From Mesorhabditis belari (Eukaryota > Nematoda > Chromadorea > Rhabditida > Rhabditidae), in NCBI GenBank assembly GCA_958450365.1, contig CAUEEP010000742.1, forward strand, positions 3,206,501 through 3,270,500: a DNA stretch of 64,000 nucleotides. Direction: 5' to 3'. The notes below the pieces were generated by a model. That model did not search any database and was not told where the DNA came from. It saw only the letters and a program-made list of their open reading frames with translations. This document shows, piece after piece, positions 24,301-35,268 of the stretch (position 1 is its first letter; each line of letters opens with the position of its first letter). The position numbers and the translations under genes were made by a program.

Positions 24301-27300
24301 TCTCAAAAATCGAGAACTAAAATCGAGAACTAACCAAGTCTACCAAAGTTTACAAAAGTTTACACAAGTTTTTACACGATTTTTTCAATTAAACACAGCA
24401 AACATATGAATTTTTCTATATAAAACAGAAGAAAACATAGGGAAAATCTGCTGACGGGGTTTTTGAAAAAATTTCTCAGATTACTTTCAAAACTCACTTG
24501 GATTTTCTTTATTCTGGATGACACAGAGCTCTTCTAAATGATCAGAAAAGAGTTTAGAAGATTTTAAAAATTTTTATTCTTATCTGACTTGTCTTACAGG
24601 TTTACCACTGGGTTTTTGACAAAAGCGTGGTTAAGAAAAGCACTCACGCGATCGACTGCCTGCCTTCGTCTCCGTACCGTAATCCCCGTAGGTAACCGCC
24701 AGCGTGTTCAGCGTCGACTTGCAGAATTGCTGCTTCTGCTCCGACTTTGTCTGATCCTCGTGCAACTTGAAGACGATCACCTAAATTTACATTTATTTAC
24801 ATTTTATTTAAACATTGTGACATCCAGATATGTGATTTTTAAAATCATCCATGCTCCTGCATTTGCTCTACACTAAAAAATTAGCTCAATCTCAAAATTT
24901 CCTTATGCTCATCGATTCTACTGTTTTATGAGCGGTTAAATATCAAAATTTAAAAAAATTCATAAATCCTGGATAGCACAGCGATGATTTTTCAATCTAG
25001 ATCTTCGTTTTGAAACTTTTTTTTAAAATATTGTTGAGTCGACTCACCCCGTTGAGTAAAAAGAGGATGACAAACGGGACGAGCGATTGTCCAAATGATA
25101 AGAAATAGTAATCAAAAACATAGTATCCCGATGCGAGCAATGTTGGCTCTATTGTCCAATCAGCTGGCTCTGTCAACTTTGTTCGGAGGAAAATTGGGCA
25201 GTCCGGGTAGTCGGCGACTGAAAAGTGATAAATGATAAATGTTTTTAAAAACTTCCTGTTTTCCACAACAAAATTAGAGCTTAGATTGGACCTATTGGCC
25301 TTAGATTGACATTGCCTAGCCTTAGCTAGTCCCTAGCTAGCCCTAGCTAGCCCTAGCTAGTCCCTAGCTAGCCCTAGCTAGCCTTAGCTAGCCCTAGCTA
25401 GCCCTAGCTAGTCCCTAGCTAGTCCCTAGCTAGCCCTAGCTAGCCCTAGCTAGTCCCTAGCTAGCCCTAGCTAGCCCTAGCTAGTCCCTAGCTAGCCTTA
25501 GCTAGTCCATAGCTAGCCTTAGCTAGAATCTGGCTTGATTTCCTTGGATTTTTGACCGTCTACGAGTTCGGACAAGCCAGGACAAGACAAGAAAAGCTAA
25601 GACAAGCCAGGCCCGCAAGGCCAAGCCTACGAAAAGCTCTTGGACCGGCCATAGGCCTGAATCTATTGATCTTTACCTAATCTGGTCTCAATCTGGGTCT
25701 GTTGGCTTTTCCATCAGCTCATCAGAACTTGGTTTGTCCGAAGCCCGGTCTAGGCCTAGATCTAAACCCGAAGCTAGAGATTGACCTGCTTGACTTGCTT
25801 GACTGATTCGGATGCCCTGTTTACAGGCCCCAGGACCCAGTTGGACCATTCAGAAGAAGACAACTACTCTAGAATCCATTTCCCACTCACCCTTAAGCGC
25901 CCAGAAAGTCGGCAATCGTGACACAATACAAAAAGCCAATGATAGAAAAAGTGTCCACTGGCGACCCGTTCGACTATACATTTTTTGCAAGAATTCACTC
26001 CGCCTGAAAATTGAATTGAATTGAATATAATTAAATGTAAATTCTGATTAAATAAAAAACTAATCAAAGAAAATGTTAGAAATTGAAATAAAAGAAGTTA
26101 ATTGAAATCAGAAAATGTTTCTAGTACCTGAAGTTTGAGTTGCTAGAAAAATTTTGTTTTTAGAAAAGTTTTAGAAAAAGAGCTACAGTACTGGACAATG
26201 AAATATGATATCTGAAAAAAAGATCGTCACTTTCGCGCGTCTGTAACTCCCTTGTCTTTACCGTATTTCTAAATATTAATATTACCATTGTGTAGCCATT
26301 GAAAAGAGCTTTCAGAAAATGTATAACACTAATAGTTTATGCTCAAAGACAACGAAGTTACAGACGTGCGAACGTGACGATCTTTTTTCAAATATCATAT
26401 TTCATTGTCCAGTACTGTCCAGTACTGTACTATCCAGTGCGTTCCAGATTGTGAATTTTCGAGGAAAACTCACGTTTTCCCGGCAGTTATCCAAACAAAA
26501 CGCTCGAGAGTCGCAAAAATGAGCATGTAGCTGAAGAATGCTTTTGACTTCAATGCTTTCGACATTAAAATGAACACTTACGGAATGGCCAATTGCGCGA
26601 TTCGACTCGCGACAAAGGCTGGGATGATGTATAAGTAGTAGAGGACGAAGAGACTCTGTAATTTCATCGTTATTTAAAGTTTTGATGACTTCTGTTTAAA
26701 GCAAATGATATGAGAAAGCTTTTGACGAAAAGTTTTTCATTTTTGATTCTAGATTGTTTGCTGATTTTGTTAGGTTTAGATTTGATTAGATTCAATCGTT
26801 AGTTAAAGGCTACCTCTGTTTTTGCATAGATGATGATGGCATCGATTCCGAATATCAGCACGTAGACTGTGCAAATGATCGCATCAAGAACAGCAATCGC
26901 TAGAAATACAATAGATTACAATCGATTTAGTTTTATTTGAGATAAAAATCTTCTCTACTGTATATAAAGGAAAAGAAACGTCTGGCTGTTCGTCTGTCTG
27001 CCTGTTCGTCCGTCTGTTTGTGCGCAGTCATTAGCAAGAAAAGATTAGGGGCTTAGAATACGTGAACAAACGCTAGTGAACGTTAGTGAACGTTAGTGAA
27101 CGTTAGTGAACGTTAGTGAACGTTAGTGAACGTTAGTGAACGTTAGTGAACGTTAGTGAACGTTAGTGAACGTTAGTGAACGTTAGTGAACGTTAGTGAA
27201 CGTTAGTGAATGTTAGTGAACGTTAGTGAATGTTAGTGAACGTTAGTGAATGTTAGTGAACGTTAGTGAATGTTAGTGAACGTTAGTGAATGTTAGTGAA

Positions 27301-29934
27301 CGTTAGTGAGCTATGTAATTCATTCAATAGACAACCTGATGGATAATGAGTAGGCGGAGTGGATGGACATTGTCTTGTTGCAAATATTTGAACCTAAAAA
27401 AAAGATCTATAAAAATTTTATCATTACCAACTTTCTATCATAAATATCTTGATGTTTAACTTTTCAATTTCAATCGTTTCAATCGTTTCAATCGTTTTTT
27501 TTTCTATTAGAGACATAAACATTAGGCTAGAGGCATTGATATAAAGAAGATTGAATCCAATAATATTCCTAGATCACATACAATGATCAATGATCATACA
27601 ATGATCATACAAAGATCATACAAAGCTACAAAGATGATACAAAGATTAGAAAGCTTAACACTAAGAAACTTCGAGCTTAAATTTTAGCAATGATAAAATA
27701 GCAATGATAATATGAAAGGGACGAGCGATAAATTGCTCCTTTTTTCTTACAAACCAATAAAATATTCGCTGCAATCCCAGCAGCTGCAATCACTGTCGCG
27801 CAAAGGATGAATGAGAAACGAATCGCTGTATATGGTTCATACTAAAAAAAAAAGATATAATAATTAATAATAAATCTCGATGATAATTAATAAATAAATT
27901 GTAATCTTTCTAGCATTTACTAGCATTTACTATTACACTCTGTCAAAAAATTATAGACGCACCCTGTTTTTTTGCTAGTTTAGAGCCGGATATTCCGTAT
28001 TTACTCTATTAGTGGGGTCCTCTCTAATAGTGGAGTCCTCTCTAATAGTGGGGTCGTCTGCAGGGGGGTTGAAAAAATAGTGGGGTCCTCTCGAATTGGA
28101 AGAAGATATTGGTAACGAAAGTGATACATCAATTGTTGATCTCTTGGATTAGTTCTTTTACTGTTTGTTAATGTTTTGTTACGGTTAAAGCTAAATAAAA
28201 TATGAAGCCAAACTTGTTTTGTCAAGAATTTCGGAGAAAAATTGATATCTTTTCAATTTAAAACTTTGGTTTTATATTCTTTTAAATTTCTCTAATAGTG
28301 GGGTCCTCTCTAATAGTGGGGTCGTCTGGAAGGGGATTGAAAAAATAGTGGGGGACCCCACTAATAGAGTAAATACGGTAAGTGCTAGTCCAGTGAAAAG
28401 TATTTTTTAGTTTCTTTAATGTAAAAAAAACAACCTATGCAAAATTTCAAGTCATTTGCACTCATCCAAAGTACTTTATCGTACAAAAAACGTTTTATCA
28501 GCTGTCAAAAAATTATAGACGCAATTTTATTTGACGATTTATTCTATCGATAATTGTTAGATTTTTGCTTATTAGTTATGTTTATAAATGTTTTTTTTCA
28601 TTTTCAGATATGCTACTTGGAAAACAACTGGATGTGGTGGAAAAAAAGCGTATCGATGTGCTCCCCACGCTTGGTCACTCAAACAAGGACATTGCTCGTC
28701 GCATCGGACCTTCTGAGAAGTGTATTCGCACGTATCTCAAGACCAAAGTGACTCCTAAGAAGAAAGAAACACGGGGCCGGAAGAAAAAGTCCAGGAAAAA
28801 AGATCAAGACGAACGCGCAACTACGAAACGTCTTTCCAACACGACGACATCACTCGAAGAGGTTCGCAAGGAGATGAAGCTTCCGATCACTCGCCAAACT
28901 GTGCACAACGTTGTCAAAAGATCTTCAATACTCAAATATAAACTCATGAAGTAATATGAGCTTATTTGACGATTTATTCTATCGATAATTGTTCATTTTT
29001 TCTCATTGTTATTTTTATTTCTGTTAACTTTTTTCTTGATAAAATAAAAGTGCGTCTAAACTAACAGTTTGACTACGGTAGTTTTCTCAAATAAATTTCT
29101 CCACTTGCAGCCCAGACTTGAACCCGATTGAGAATGTGTGGGGGACACTCGTTCGAGATGTCTAGAAGGGAACCCAGCAATATTCGAGCGTGAATGAACT
29201 CAAGTAGCCTGAAATCGGCTTCAGCCAACAGTGGTCTTCAGCACGAGAAACTTCGGAGGTGGATCATGTATGGTATGGGGAGCCTTTCGAGACGGTGAAT
29301 TGGTCGGCTTAGAGTTTATTTCGACCCGGATGACATCGCACAAAATCGGCACTGTCGCTTGGCCCGCTTGCAGCCCAGACTTGAACCCGATTGAGAATGT
29401 GTGGGGGACACTCGTTCGAGATGTCTAGAAGGGAAACAAGCAATATTCGAGCGTGAATGAACTCAAGAAAGCCATTCAAGTAGCCTGGAGTCGGCTTCAG
29501 CCAATAGCGCTCCATGACCTTGTCTCTTCGATGCCGAGACGTCTTTTTGAAGTTGGACTAAAGCAAGGAGGTGCCACACATTATTAATTTATTTGGTTTG
29601 TGTTGTTATTTTTATTTCTCTTAACTTTTTCTTGATAAAATAAAAGTGCGTCTATAATTTTTTGACAGCTGATAAAACGTTTTTTGTACGATAAAGTACT
29701 TTGGATGAGTGAAATGACTTGAAATTTTGCATGGGTTGTTTTTTTACATTAAAGAAACTAAAAAAATACTTTTCACTGGACTAGCACTTATATCCGGCTC
29801 TAAACTAGCAAAAAAACAGGGTGCGTCTATAATTTTTTGACAGAGTGTATTCAAATCTCTCTCACCGGTGCACAAACATCGGCCAATTGCGCGAAACTGC
29901 TTGTGCTAGTTGCAAGCGTTTCGCTTAACTCCAT
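21400..29934 (-). CDS. Rhodopsin-type neuropeptide receptor-like GPCR
   Basis: Seven-TM receptor of 353 aa, most like nematode FMRFamide-type peptide receptors. Minus-strand exons in order: 29866-29934, 27755-27841, 27336-27393, 26814-26899, 26582-26655, 26474-26530, 25891-25973, 25048-25217, 24697-24780, 22387-22475, 22158-22256, 21400-21505. TM1 ends AANILL. Loop 1 has [14 protein letters not shown]3 ends LERF (E134-R135), the DRY equivalent. Loop 2 has Cys in DYPDC. TM5 is [18 protein letters not shown]6 [11 protein letters not shown], and TM7 ends [15 protein letters not shown]. The weakest junction is the end of exon 9 (GCG|GTTACC at 24697): a stronger GTGAGT lies further on but breaks the phase unless a small exon is missing. 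Intron 1 carries a Tc3-like element. Confidence 0.85.
21655..21862. repeat. GCTGTTAGCTGTTA array (last GPCR intron)
   Basis: A 7-base unit (GTTAGCT) repeated about 28 times with scattered changes. It lies in the intron between the last two exons of the minus-strand GPCR. Confidence 0.9.
23120..23440. repeat. CCAAGGCTAGGTCAAGG minisatellite
   Basis: About 320 bases of 12-24 base units built from AGACCAAGGCCAAGG and CTAGGTCAAGG. It is GC-richer than its surroundings and lies inside the large GPCR intron 22476-24696. Confidence 0.85.
23455..24535. repeat. About 740-bp direct duplication inside a GPCR intron
   Basis: The block with TCAAGTCCTCAAAGTTTCG, AACACAGCAAAC, TTTTTCTATATAAAACAGAA and GCTGACGGGGTTTTTG, ending ATTCTGGATGGCACAG, occurs at about 23.47-23.77 kb and again at about 24.22-24.53 kb. 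Between them lie GGCCTTAGCTGGCCC repeats and a CCTACAGTAGA triplication. Both copies keep a dispersed motif and a TATATAAAA box-like stretch. Confidence 0.75.
25310..25535. repeat. CTAGCTAGCC minisatellite
   Basis: About 220 bases of TAGCTAGCCC/TAGTCCCTAGC units in the GPCR intron between the exons at 25217 and 25891. Each unit contains the palindrome CTAGCTAG. Confidence 0.9.
27065..27312. repeat. 10-bp array GAACGTTAGT, about 24 copies
   Basis: Nearly perfect array in the GPCR intron 26900-27335. Toward the right end, GAACGTTAGT alternates with GAATGTTAGT for about five pairs, so the higher-order unit there is 20 bases. It is not a CRISPR: there are no unique spacers. Confidence 0.95.
27995..28378. 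mobile_element. CCGTATTT-type MITE nested in the Tc3-like left repeat
   Basis: Ends CCGTATTTACTCTATTAG and its complement. The internal arms repeat CTCTCTAATAGTGGGGTC. Comparing the intact right repeat of the host transposon (GCCGGATATAAGTGCT) with the split left one shows insertion at TA. The left target copy now reads TT. Confidence 0.85.
28610..28954 (+). pseudogene. Tc3-like transposase, N-terminal DNA-binding part
   Basis: A 114-residue frame after a TTTTCAG acceptor. It has a Tc3A-type paired helix-turn-helix ([21 protein letters not shown] near the start), a basic linker (GRKKKSRKK) and a second helix-turn-helix ending VVKRSS. It stops at TAA, with no catalytic domain attached in frame, so it encodes at most a DNA-binding fragment. 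Confidence 0.8.
29109..29587 (+). pseudogene. Tc3-like transposase C-terminal fragments, copy 1
   Basis: A first short piece ([15 protein letters not shown] region) is followed by a second piece from about 29231 that joins the [13 protein letters not shown] segment directly to the [11 protein letters not shown] segment. The middle, including the second catalytic Asp seen in copy 2, is deleted. An in-frame TAG follows LVRDV. The frame then continues to a natural-looking end (GGATHY) at 29587. Confidence 0.75.
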
Positions 29935-32359
29935 AAAAGTAGATCTGAAAGATGTGAAATAGAGTAAAAAGAAGTTAAAAATTAAAACTGAAATTGAAAA
30001 GAGCTCAAAAAAAATGAGAAAAAAATGATCATTCAGTCAATGAAACTTTGAAAAACCTTTTTTTTTTTTTTTTTTATAAACTAATACCCTCTTCTATTTA
30101 CATCTACAACTTTTATGCACTCCAGAATTTGTGAAAAAAATGAGCAAAATCCGGGAAAAGAGTTGACGAGCCTGGGAAATGAATGAGATGAGAGTGAAAT
30201 TCGAGATGTCTAGCTAGCCTAGCTAGCCCTCTTTACCCGTCGTCAAAATTTCAGTTGAGTGCCAGATTGATGATTGCTGACACTTTTTCTTCTGTAAACA
30301 CTTGATGACTCTTTTTGTAAACTCTTTTTTTTTCTTTTCTATTCTCAATTTCCACTATTCTGCTTGAATGTTTAAAGAAAAGCTGTTTCTTTTTATCAAT
30401 ATTCAATCGATCAAATCTCTCATTCCCCCGGGATTTAAAGGCATTTAAACCCAGTTCGTACTCCAATTTGACACCTCATGAAGATTTCTCAGCTCTTCCA
30501 AAAGATTTCTTGAACCCTGGACTCCCCCTTTTTTTCAAATCCTCAGATCCTCAAATCCTTAAATCCTTAAATCCAATTGTCTCCCACACTCCATCTTTCG
30601 CCTCTCCAACTTCTTTTTACGAACTTTTTACTTCCAAAATCTCAAATGAATTTGAAAAGAAAACTTTAAGAAATCTTTAAAAGAAGAGAAATTCTAGAAT
30701 GATCTTAGAAAGGTCAATGTCTAAAAGATTTTCGTCTCAAAAATTTGGACTCGAGTGTAAACCCGGTGCAGATTGCTTATTTAATCCCTCTTTTTGCTTT
30801 GATTGATCGATGACATTGTGAACAAATGTTTTTCGCTCTCTAAATGACATGCCCTGTTGCCCGTTTTCCTTTAGAAATAACTTTAGAACTTTGCCTGGTC
30901 TTGGGTCTGACTCTGTTCCTGAGTCTGAAACAAAAGCTCGTTCTCGTTCTGATTCTGAATGTAGGCTAGATTTGGCTTTGGCCTGATCTAGCCTACATTA
31001 AACCTGGAGCTGGAATTGACTAGTGAGTCTGAACATAGAATCAAGCCTGAGCCTTGGCCTTGACCTGGAAATCAAGCTAGATCATGGAAATTGTTCTGAA
31101 TCTGGACCTGAATCTAGACATGAATCTAGACCTGAATCTGGACCTGAATCTAGACATGAATCTAGACCTGAATCTGGACCTGAATCTAGACATGAATCTA
31201 GACCTGAATCTGGATCTGAATCTAGACATGAATCTAGACCTGAATCTGGATCTGAATCTAGACCTGAATCTGGACCAAAAGCTGTATTTAAAGCTAAATC
31301 CGAATCTGGAAACTAAATGAAAAGAGATTCACCAAGAAAAATATACAAAAAGCACACACTTCACTCCAGAAAAGAAAATCGAAAGAAAGGGAAATGAATT
31401 TTTGGCGCCAGCTTTGACAAATCGCTCCCCGGTGCCTAGAAGCCAAAAAATCAAAAAATTTCCCCTTTTTTCATCCATCCTGGAAGTCATCCATCCAAGA
31501 ATCGGCGTTTTTCGTTTCTTTCGGGCATTTTCAGGTCACCACAATTGGACCCTCTCCCCGCCTGTCCATTCCTCATCTTCAGATCCCCAAAAATTCAAAT
31601 TCAAAAAGATTTTTGGAAAAAAAACCTCCCAAAATTCTCGATGCCCTCCAGAATTGACGATTTTCTTGGTTTTACACTTTTTGAACCTCTGCCAACCTGG
31701 GAATTGTCGAGATCTCAAATCGCCGCCCACCAAAAGCTAAAAATCAGCAAATTGCCCTAAAAACTTCTAGAATTGTCAAGTGCTATCCAGGATTTACAAA
31801 TGTTTAAACTTTTAACATCCTTGAAGAAATTTAAGGCTTTAATTCAAAGTCGATTCTAAATTTGGAATGATTAAACTGAAAAAAGGCAAAAAAAAGCGTT
31901 TAAAAGTCATTTTCAACTTTTAACTGCATCCCAGAATGAAAGAATTTCACATTCTTAAAATAAAATTTTCAAATTAAACGTTTAAAAACGAAATAAAAAA
32001 ACGGGGTTACAAAATGACGACAAATTTAGTTCGTTAGTTTTTAGGAAGTTTTTTTTCGAGTCGAACACACAAATTTGGCATCTCTTGATTGACAGGCACG
32101 AGTTTCCCGATCAACTAGTTAATTGAAATCGGTTAAATTTTAAAGTTTATCAAAAAGAATGTGGGAAAGGCTGAAATTGAGAAAAAATGAGAAAAAAAAT
32201 GTTTTCCTAAGGATCGTGGGAATGGGAAAAGTTTAGGGAAAAGTTTAAGGAAAAGAAAAACGAATGTTTAGCTGTTTGAGACTTGGGAGAATGTGGGCTA
32301 TGATTGTTGTTTTGAAATTGATTTAATGCGAGCCTCGTTTACAGCCGAAGCCACTTAAA
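29935..32359. other. Gene-free spacer right of the GPCR
   Basis: No exon recognised. It includes a 19-base T run near 30060, motif copies at about 30.12, 31.48, 31.64 and 31.78 kb, and the array at 31085-31285. The frames at 30251-30680 and 31402-31760 have no splice context or family match. Confidence 0.5.
31085..31285. repeat. 18-bp array TGAATCTGGACC/TGAATCTAGACA
   Basis: About eleven copies of an 18-base unit made of three hexamers (TGAATC, TAGACC, TGGACC variants). It is open in two plus frames as Asp/Leu/Asn and Glu/Ser/Arg repeats. Confidence 0.9.
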
Positions 32360-32480
32360 GGGGGGTATTAATCGCGGCCGGGTGACGATAAAAAATTTTT
32401 TTACGGCAACCACCTGTTTTTTTATTTTAATATCGCTGATTTTATTATAAAAAGAATAAAAATCACCCGGCTAGAGTGAT

Positions 32481-32771
32481 TTGATGGGTTTACAAATTTT
32501 TGGAGACGCTGCAAGGCTTGAAGAAAAACAAGATCGTCACTCATCAGACACCTCAGCTAAAAGGCACCTATTTGAGAAAACTAAAACCACAAGCGACCAC
32601 AAATGGAAAAAAGATCTAATTGTGTCAATCAAAGCGCTGAAGACGTCCTACGGTGGAGGAGATCCAGGCACTTCTGGTGAAGATGCGCTGGAAATTGATA
32701 AGATAGGAAGCCGATTTGAGGAACCGCTGTACTTGAGCGTAGATGAAAGCGAGCAAGAGGAAGAATTATAG
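32481..32771 (+). CDS. Unrecognised frame inside the foldback element, acidic C-terminus
   Basis: 96-codon frame partly within the left arm. Residues from about 20 on are polar and lysine-rich (TKTTSDHKWKKDL). They are followed by Gly/Ser/Glu-rich sequence and end in DESEQEEEL, a tail unlikely to be random in this AT-rich region. There is no family match. It could be the remnant of an element-encoded protein or captured host sequence. A 26-base stretch after codon 20 also occurs at 43456-43481 in another element. Confidence 0.35.
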   Translation: MMGLQIFGDAARLEEKQDRHSSDTSAKRHLFEKTKTTSDHKWKKDLIVSIKALKTSYGGGDPGTSGEDALEIDKIGSRFEEPLYLSVDESEQEEEL

Positions 32772-32894
32772 ATTAACAATTTATTTTTATTGTTTTTTGT
32801 GCTTTTTATTTTGTTTTTAAATTTATCTGCAATTAAAACGCAATCGATCTAGACTGTGCTGAGGTGTCTGATGAGTGACGATCTTGTTTTTCTT

Positions 32895-33215
32895 CAAGCC
32901 TTGCATCGTCTCCAAGCCTTGCATCGTCTCCAAGCCTTGCATCGTCTCCAAGCCTTGCAGCGTCTCCAAGCCTTGCAGCGTCTCCAAGCCTTGCAGCGTC
33001 TCCAAGCCTTGCAGCGTCTCCAAGCCCAGCGTCTCAAGCCTTGCAGCGTCTCCAAGCCTTGCAGCGTCTCAAGCCTTGCAGCGTCTCCAAGCCTTGCAGC
33101 GTCTCCAAGCCTTGCAGCGTCTCCAAGCCTTGCAGCGTCTCCAAGCCTTGCAGCGTCTCCAAGCCTTGCAGCGTCTCCAAGCCTTGCAGCGTCTCCAAGC
33201 CTTGCAGCGTCTCCA
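32895..33215. repeat. 18-bp array AAGCCTTGCAGCGTCTCC in one arm
   Basis: About 18 copies, the first few with GCATCG instead of GCAGCG, plus two shortened units in the middle. The opposite arm holds a single copy, so the expansion occurred after the arms were formed. Confidence 0.9.
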
Positions 33216-33856
33216 AAAATTTGTAAACCCATCAAATCACTCTAGCCGGGTGATTTTTATTCTTTTTATAATAAAATCAGCGATATTAAAATAAAAAAAC
33301 AGATGGTTGCCGTAAAAAAAATTTTTATTGTCACCCGGCCGCGATGAATACCTCCCCTGGAGGAAAAACGTAGTGAATCAGAAGGTTTTCTGTTTTAAGT
33401 CATGTTCAGCTGAACAGATCAATTCTGGAAACAGATTGACAAAGTGGGGAAGAGAGAAATTTCAATTCTAAATGATTTAAGGATAGGAAAAGGTGTGAAA
33501 AGGGGAAAAACCGAAAAACTCTTCTGAAAAAAGAAGAGGAAGAGGAAGAAGAAAACCTTTCTTTTTCAGAAGAGGTTTTCTTCAATCTGAAATGCAAAAG
33601 TGTTCATCACTTGAGAAAAGGGAAAAAGAGAGAAATCTTAAAAGTTTCCAACGCCGTTCCTATTCGATTTTCACAAAGAATCTAGTTTTTCTAAATGTTT
33701 CTATATTCGCTTTGTGCTTTCTAAACATACGCCTTCTGGCGTAATGCTTGAAATTTAAATCTTCATTGTTTAAGCTAATGTTTTCTTTTGAAAATCTTTG
33801 AGAAACAATTGAGAAGTGTCGATATTAGAAATTGATTTATTCAAAAGTATAAAGTA

Positions 33857-34353
33857 CGGTATTTCTTCGAATAGAAGACCGGGTAAAGAGTATCGTCGCG
33901 TACTGCGTACTGCGTAGCATCGCGTACTGCGTAGCAGCCCTTTTTAAAGTTTCTTTTCTGCATAAAAGCTTTCAATCAAGTGCTATAGAGCTGGAAAATG
34001 GCCACATGAGCTAACAGATTTTTGAGGACGATTGGACCTTAAATTCTTGATGAATTAATTGCATCGATGCCTACTCGTATTAAAGAAGTACTTTTGGGAA
34101 AAGGAGGAGCGACTAAATATTGATTAAAGCTTAAAGACTGAAGGTCCAATCGTCCTCAAAAATCTGTTAGCTCATGTCGTATTTTTGAGTCATTTTCCAG
34201 CTCTATAGCACTTCATTGAAAGCTTTTATGCAGAAAAGAAATTTTAAAAGGGCTGCTACGCAGGAGTACGCGATGCTACGCAGTACGCAGTACGCCATGC
34301 TACGCAGTACGCGATCATACTCTTTACCCGGTCTTCTATTCGAAGAAATACGG
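33857..34353. mobile_element. CCGTATTTCTTCG-type foldback MITE, copy 1
   Basis: Inverted ends around CGGTATTTCTTCGAATAG and GACCGGGTAAAGAGTA, flanked by TA. Subterminal units GCGTACTGCGTAGCATC vary in number between the arms. Inner arms contain GCATAAAAGCTTTCAAT and CCAATCGTCCTCAAAAATC. The frame 34216-34401 belongs to it. A second copy is at 58711-59069. Confidence 0.85.
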
Positions 34354-35190
34354 TACACTGCTATTTTTGTTTTCAATAAAAAAAAACTAGAAATTATCTA
34401 GCTAGCTTTTGCTCATTGAATCGCAAAAAAAACTAGAGTATCCGGCTTTCCCGTTCGATGCAAATTACGGAAAAAACACACGCTTATCGAATTCTCTTCA
34501 ACACTTCGGCGATTTCCGGGAAATCTTTTCCCTTTTCACTCCTCAATCAAGCACAAAGCACCCTTATTTGGACAATGAAACAAAAAAAACAGACTTGCTT
34601 AAGATTTGAGCGAAAAATCATCGACGAAAGAAAATATTTGCACAAAATTCGTCAATCCTGGAACGCACAAAACAAGAATTTCAAGAACAAGAACAAAAAT
34701 ATTTTCATTTCAAAGAAAATTCTGCCTAATGACTTAAAATTCGACTTTGATCACTTTTTAAAAGCGTAGAACTAAAGGAAAAACGATTTTTCTTTTAAAA
34801 TCGTTTATTCTGGAGTACACAAGAGCGATTGTGAATAAAAAAAATTGCAATATTAGTTTTAAAAAAACAAAATTTTTTTTTGGTTTTCTTCAAATCCCAA
34901 CGGGGGCGCCGCTGGATGAGTGAGAGCTTAAAGAAGCCGTAAAAATTGGGGTAATAAGTCGATTCGAGAAAAATAAACGAAGAAAGGATAAAGGCGATTG
35001 AAATGACGAGAAAAAATATCTATCTCGGGATTAGCGAAGAGGATTTTCTTCTAAAATCGAGAAATCTTTTGAAAATCTTGTGATTTTTGAAAACAAAAGA
35101 TTCTTAGACTTTCAAATATTTCAAATTGGTGTACAGGAAAACGCTAAAAATAAGTTTTACATTTCTAAAACCAAAAATTCAAAACAAAAA
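34354..35190. other. Gene-free, motif-bearing spacer
   Basis: AT-rich, with motif copies at about 34.66 (CTGGAACGCA) and 34.81 kb (CTGGAGTACA). I see no exon. Confidence 0.45.
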
Positions 35191-35192
35191 TC

Positions 35193-35268
35193 CCGAAAAC
35201 CGGATTCGAACCCGGGTCGTCTGACTGATAAACGAGAGCGCTAGCCACTCGGCCAAAGTGTCGACTTT
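35193..35268 (-). ncRNA. tRNA-like unit T3
   Basis: Minus strand: A box TGGCCGAGTGG from 35255 and B box GGTTCGAATCC about 50 bases later, then TTTTT within 15 bases of the B box. The 5' and 3' ends do not pair as an acceptor stem. A CTGGATGTCAT motif ends 57 bases upstream of the A box, the same spacing as T1 and T2 although the intervening sequence is unrelated. Confidence 0.45.

Larger units (their letters stand above)
27936..29847 (+). mobile_element. Composite Tc3/Tc1-like transposon in GPCR intron 1
   Basis: The ends are CACTCTGTCAAAAAATTATA and its complement, flanked by TA on both sides; the terminal inverted repeats exceed 150 bases. The inside is rearranged: an N-terminal transposase exon (28610-28954), a complete 3' flank reaching GTGCGTCT near 29060, then a piece of another foldback element fused to a second set of 3' transposase fragments (29109-29587). 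A MITE (27995-28378) interrupts the left inverted repeat. It is non-autonomous as it stands. Confidence 0.85.
32360..33358. mobile_element. Large foldback element with CACCCGGC termini
   Basis: Inverted arms about 200 bases long on the left (32360-32555) match 32857-33358 on the right. Landmarks in both arms are GCGGCCGGGTGAC, GATTTTATTATAAAAAGAAT and ATGGGTTTACAAATTTTTGG. The right arm is longer because an 18-base unit present once in the left arm is amplified there. Between the arms lies a coding-like frame (32481-32771). Confidence 0.85.

Noticed and set aside
27065..27312. Possible CRISPR-like array
   Set aside because: Units are contiguous 10-mers without unique spacers, in a eukaryotic intron; it is a plain minisatellite.
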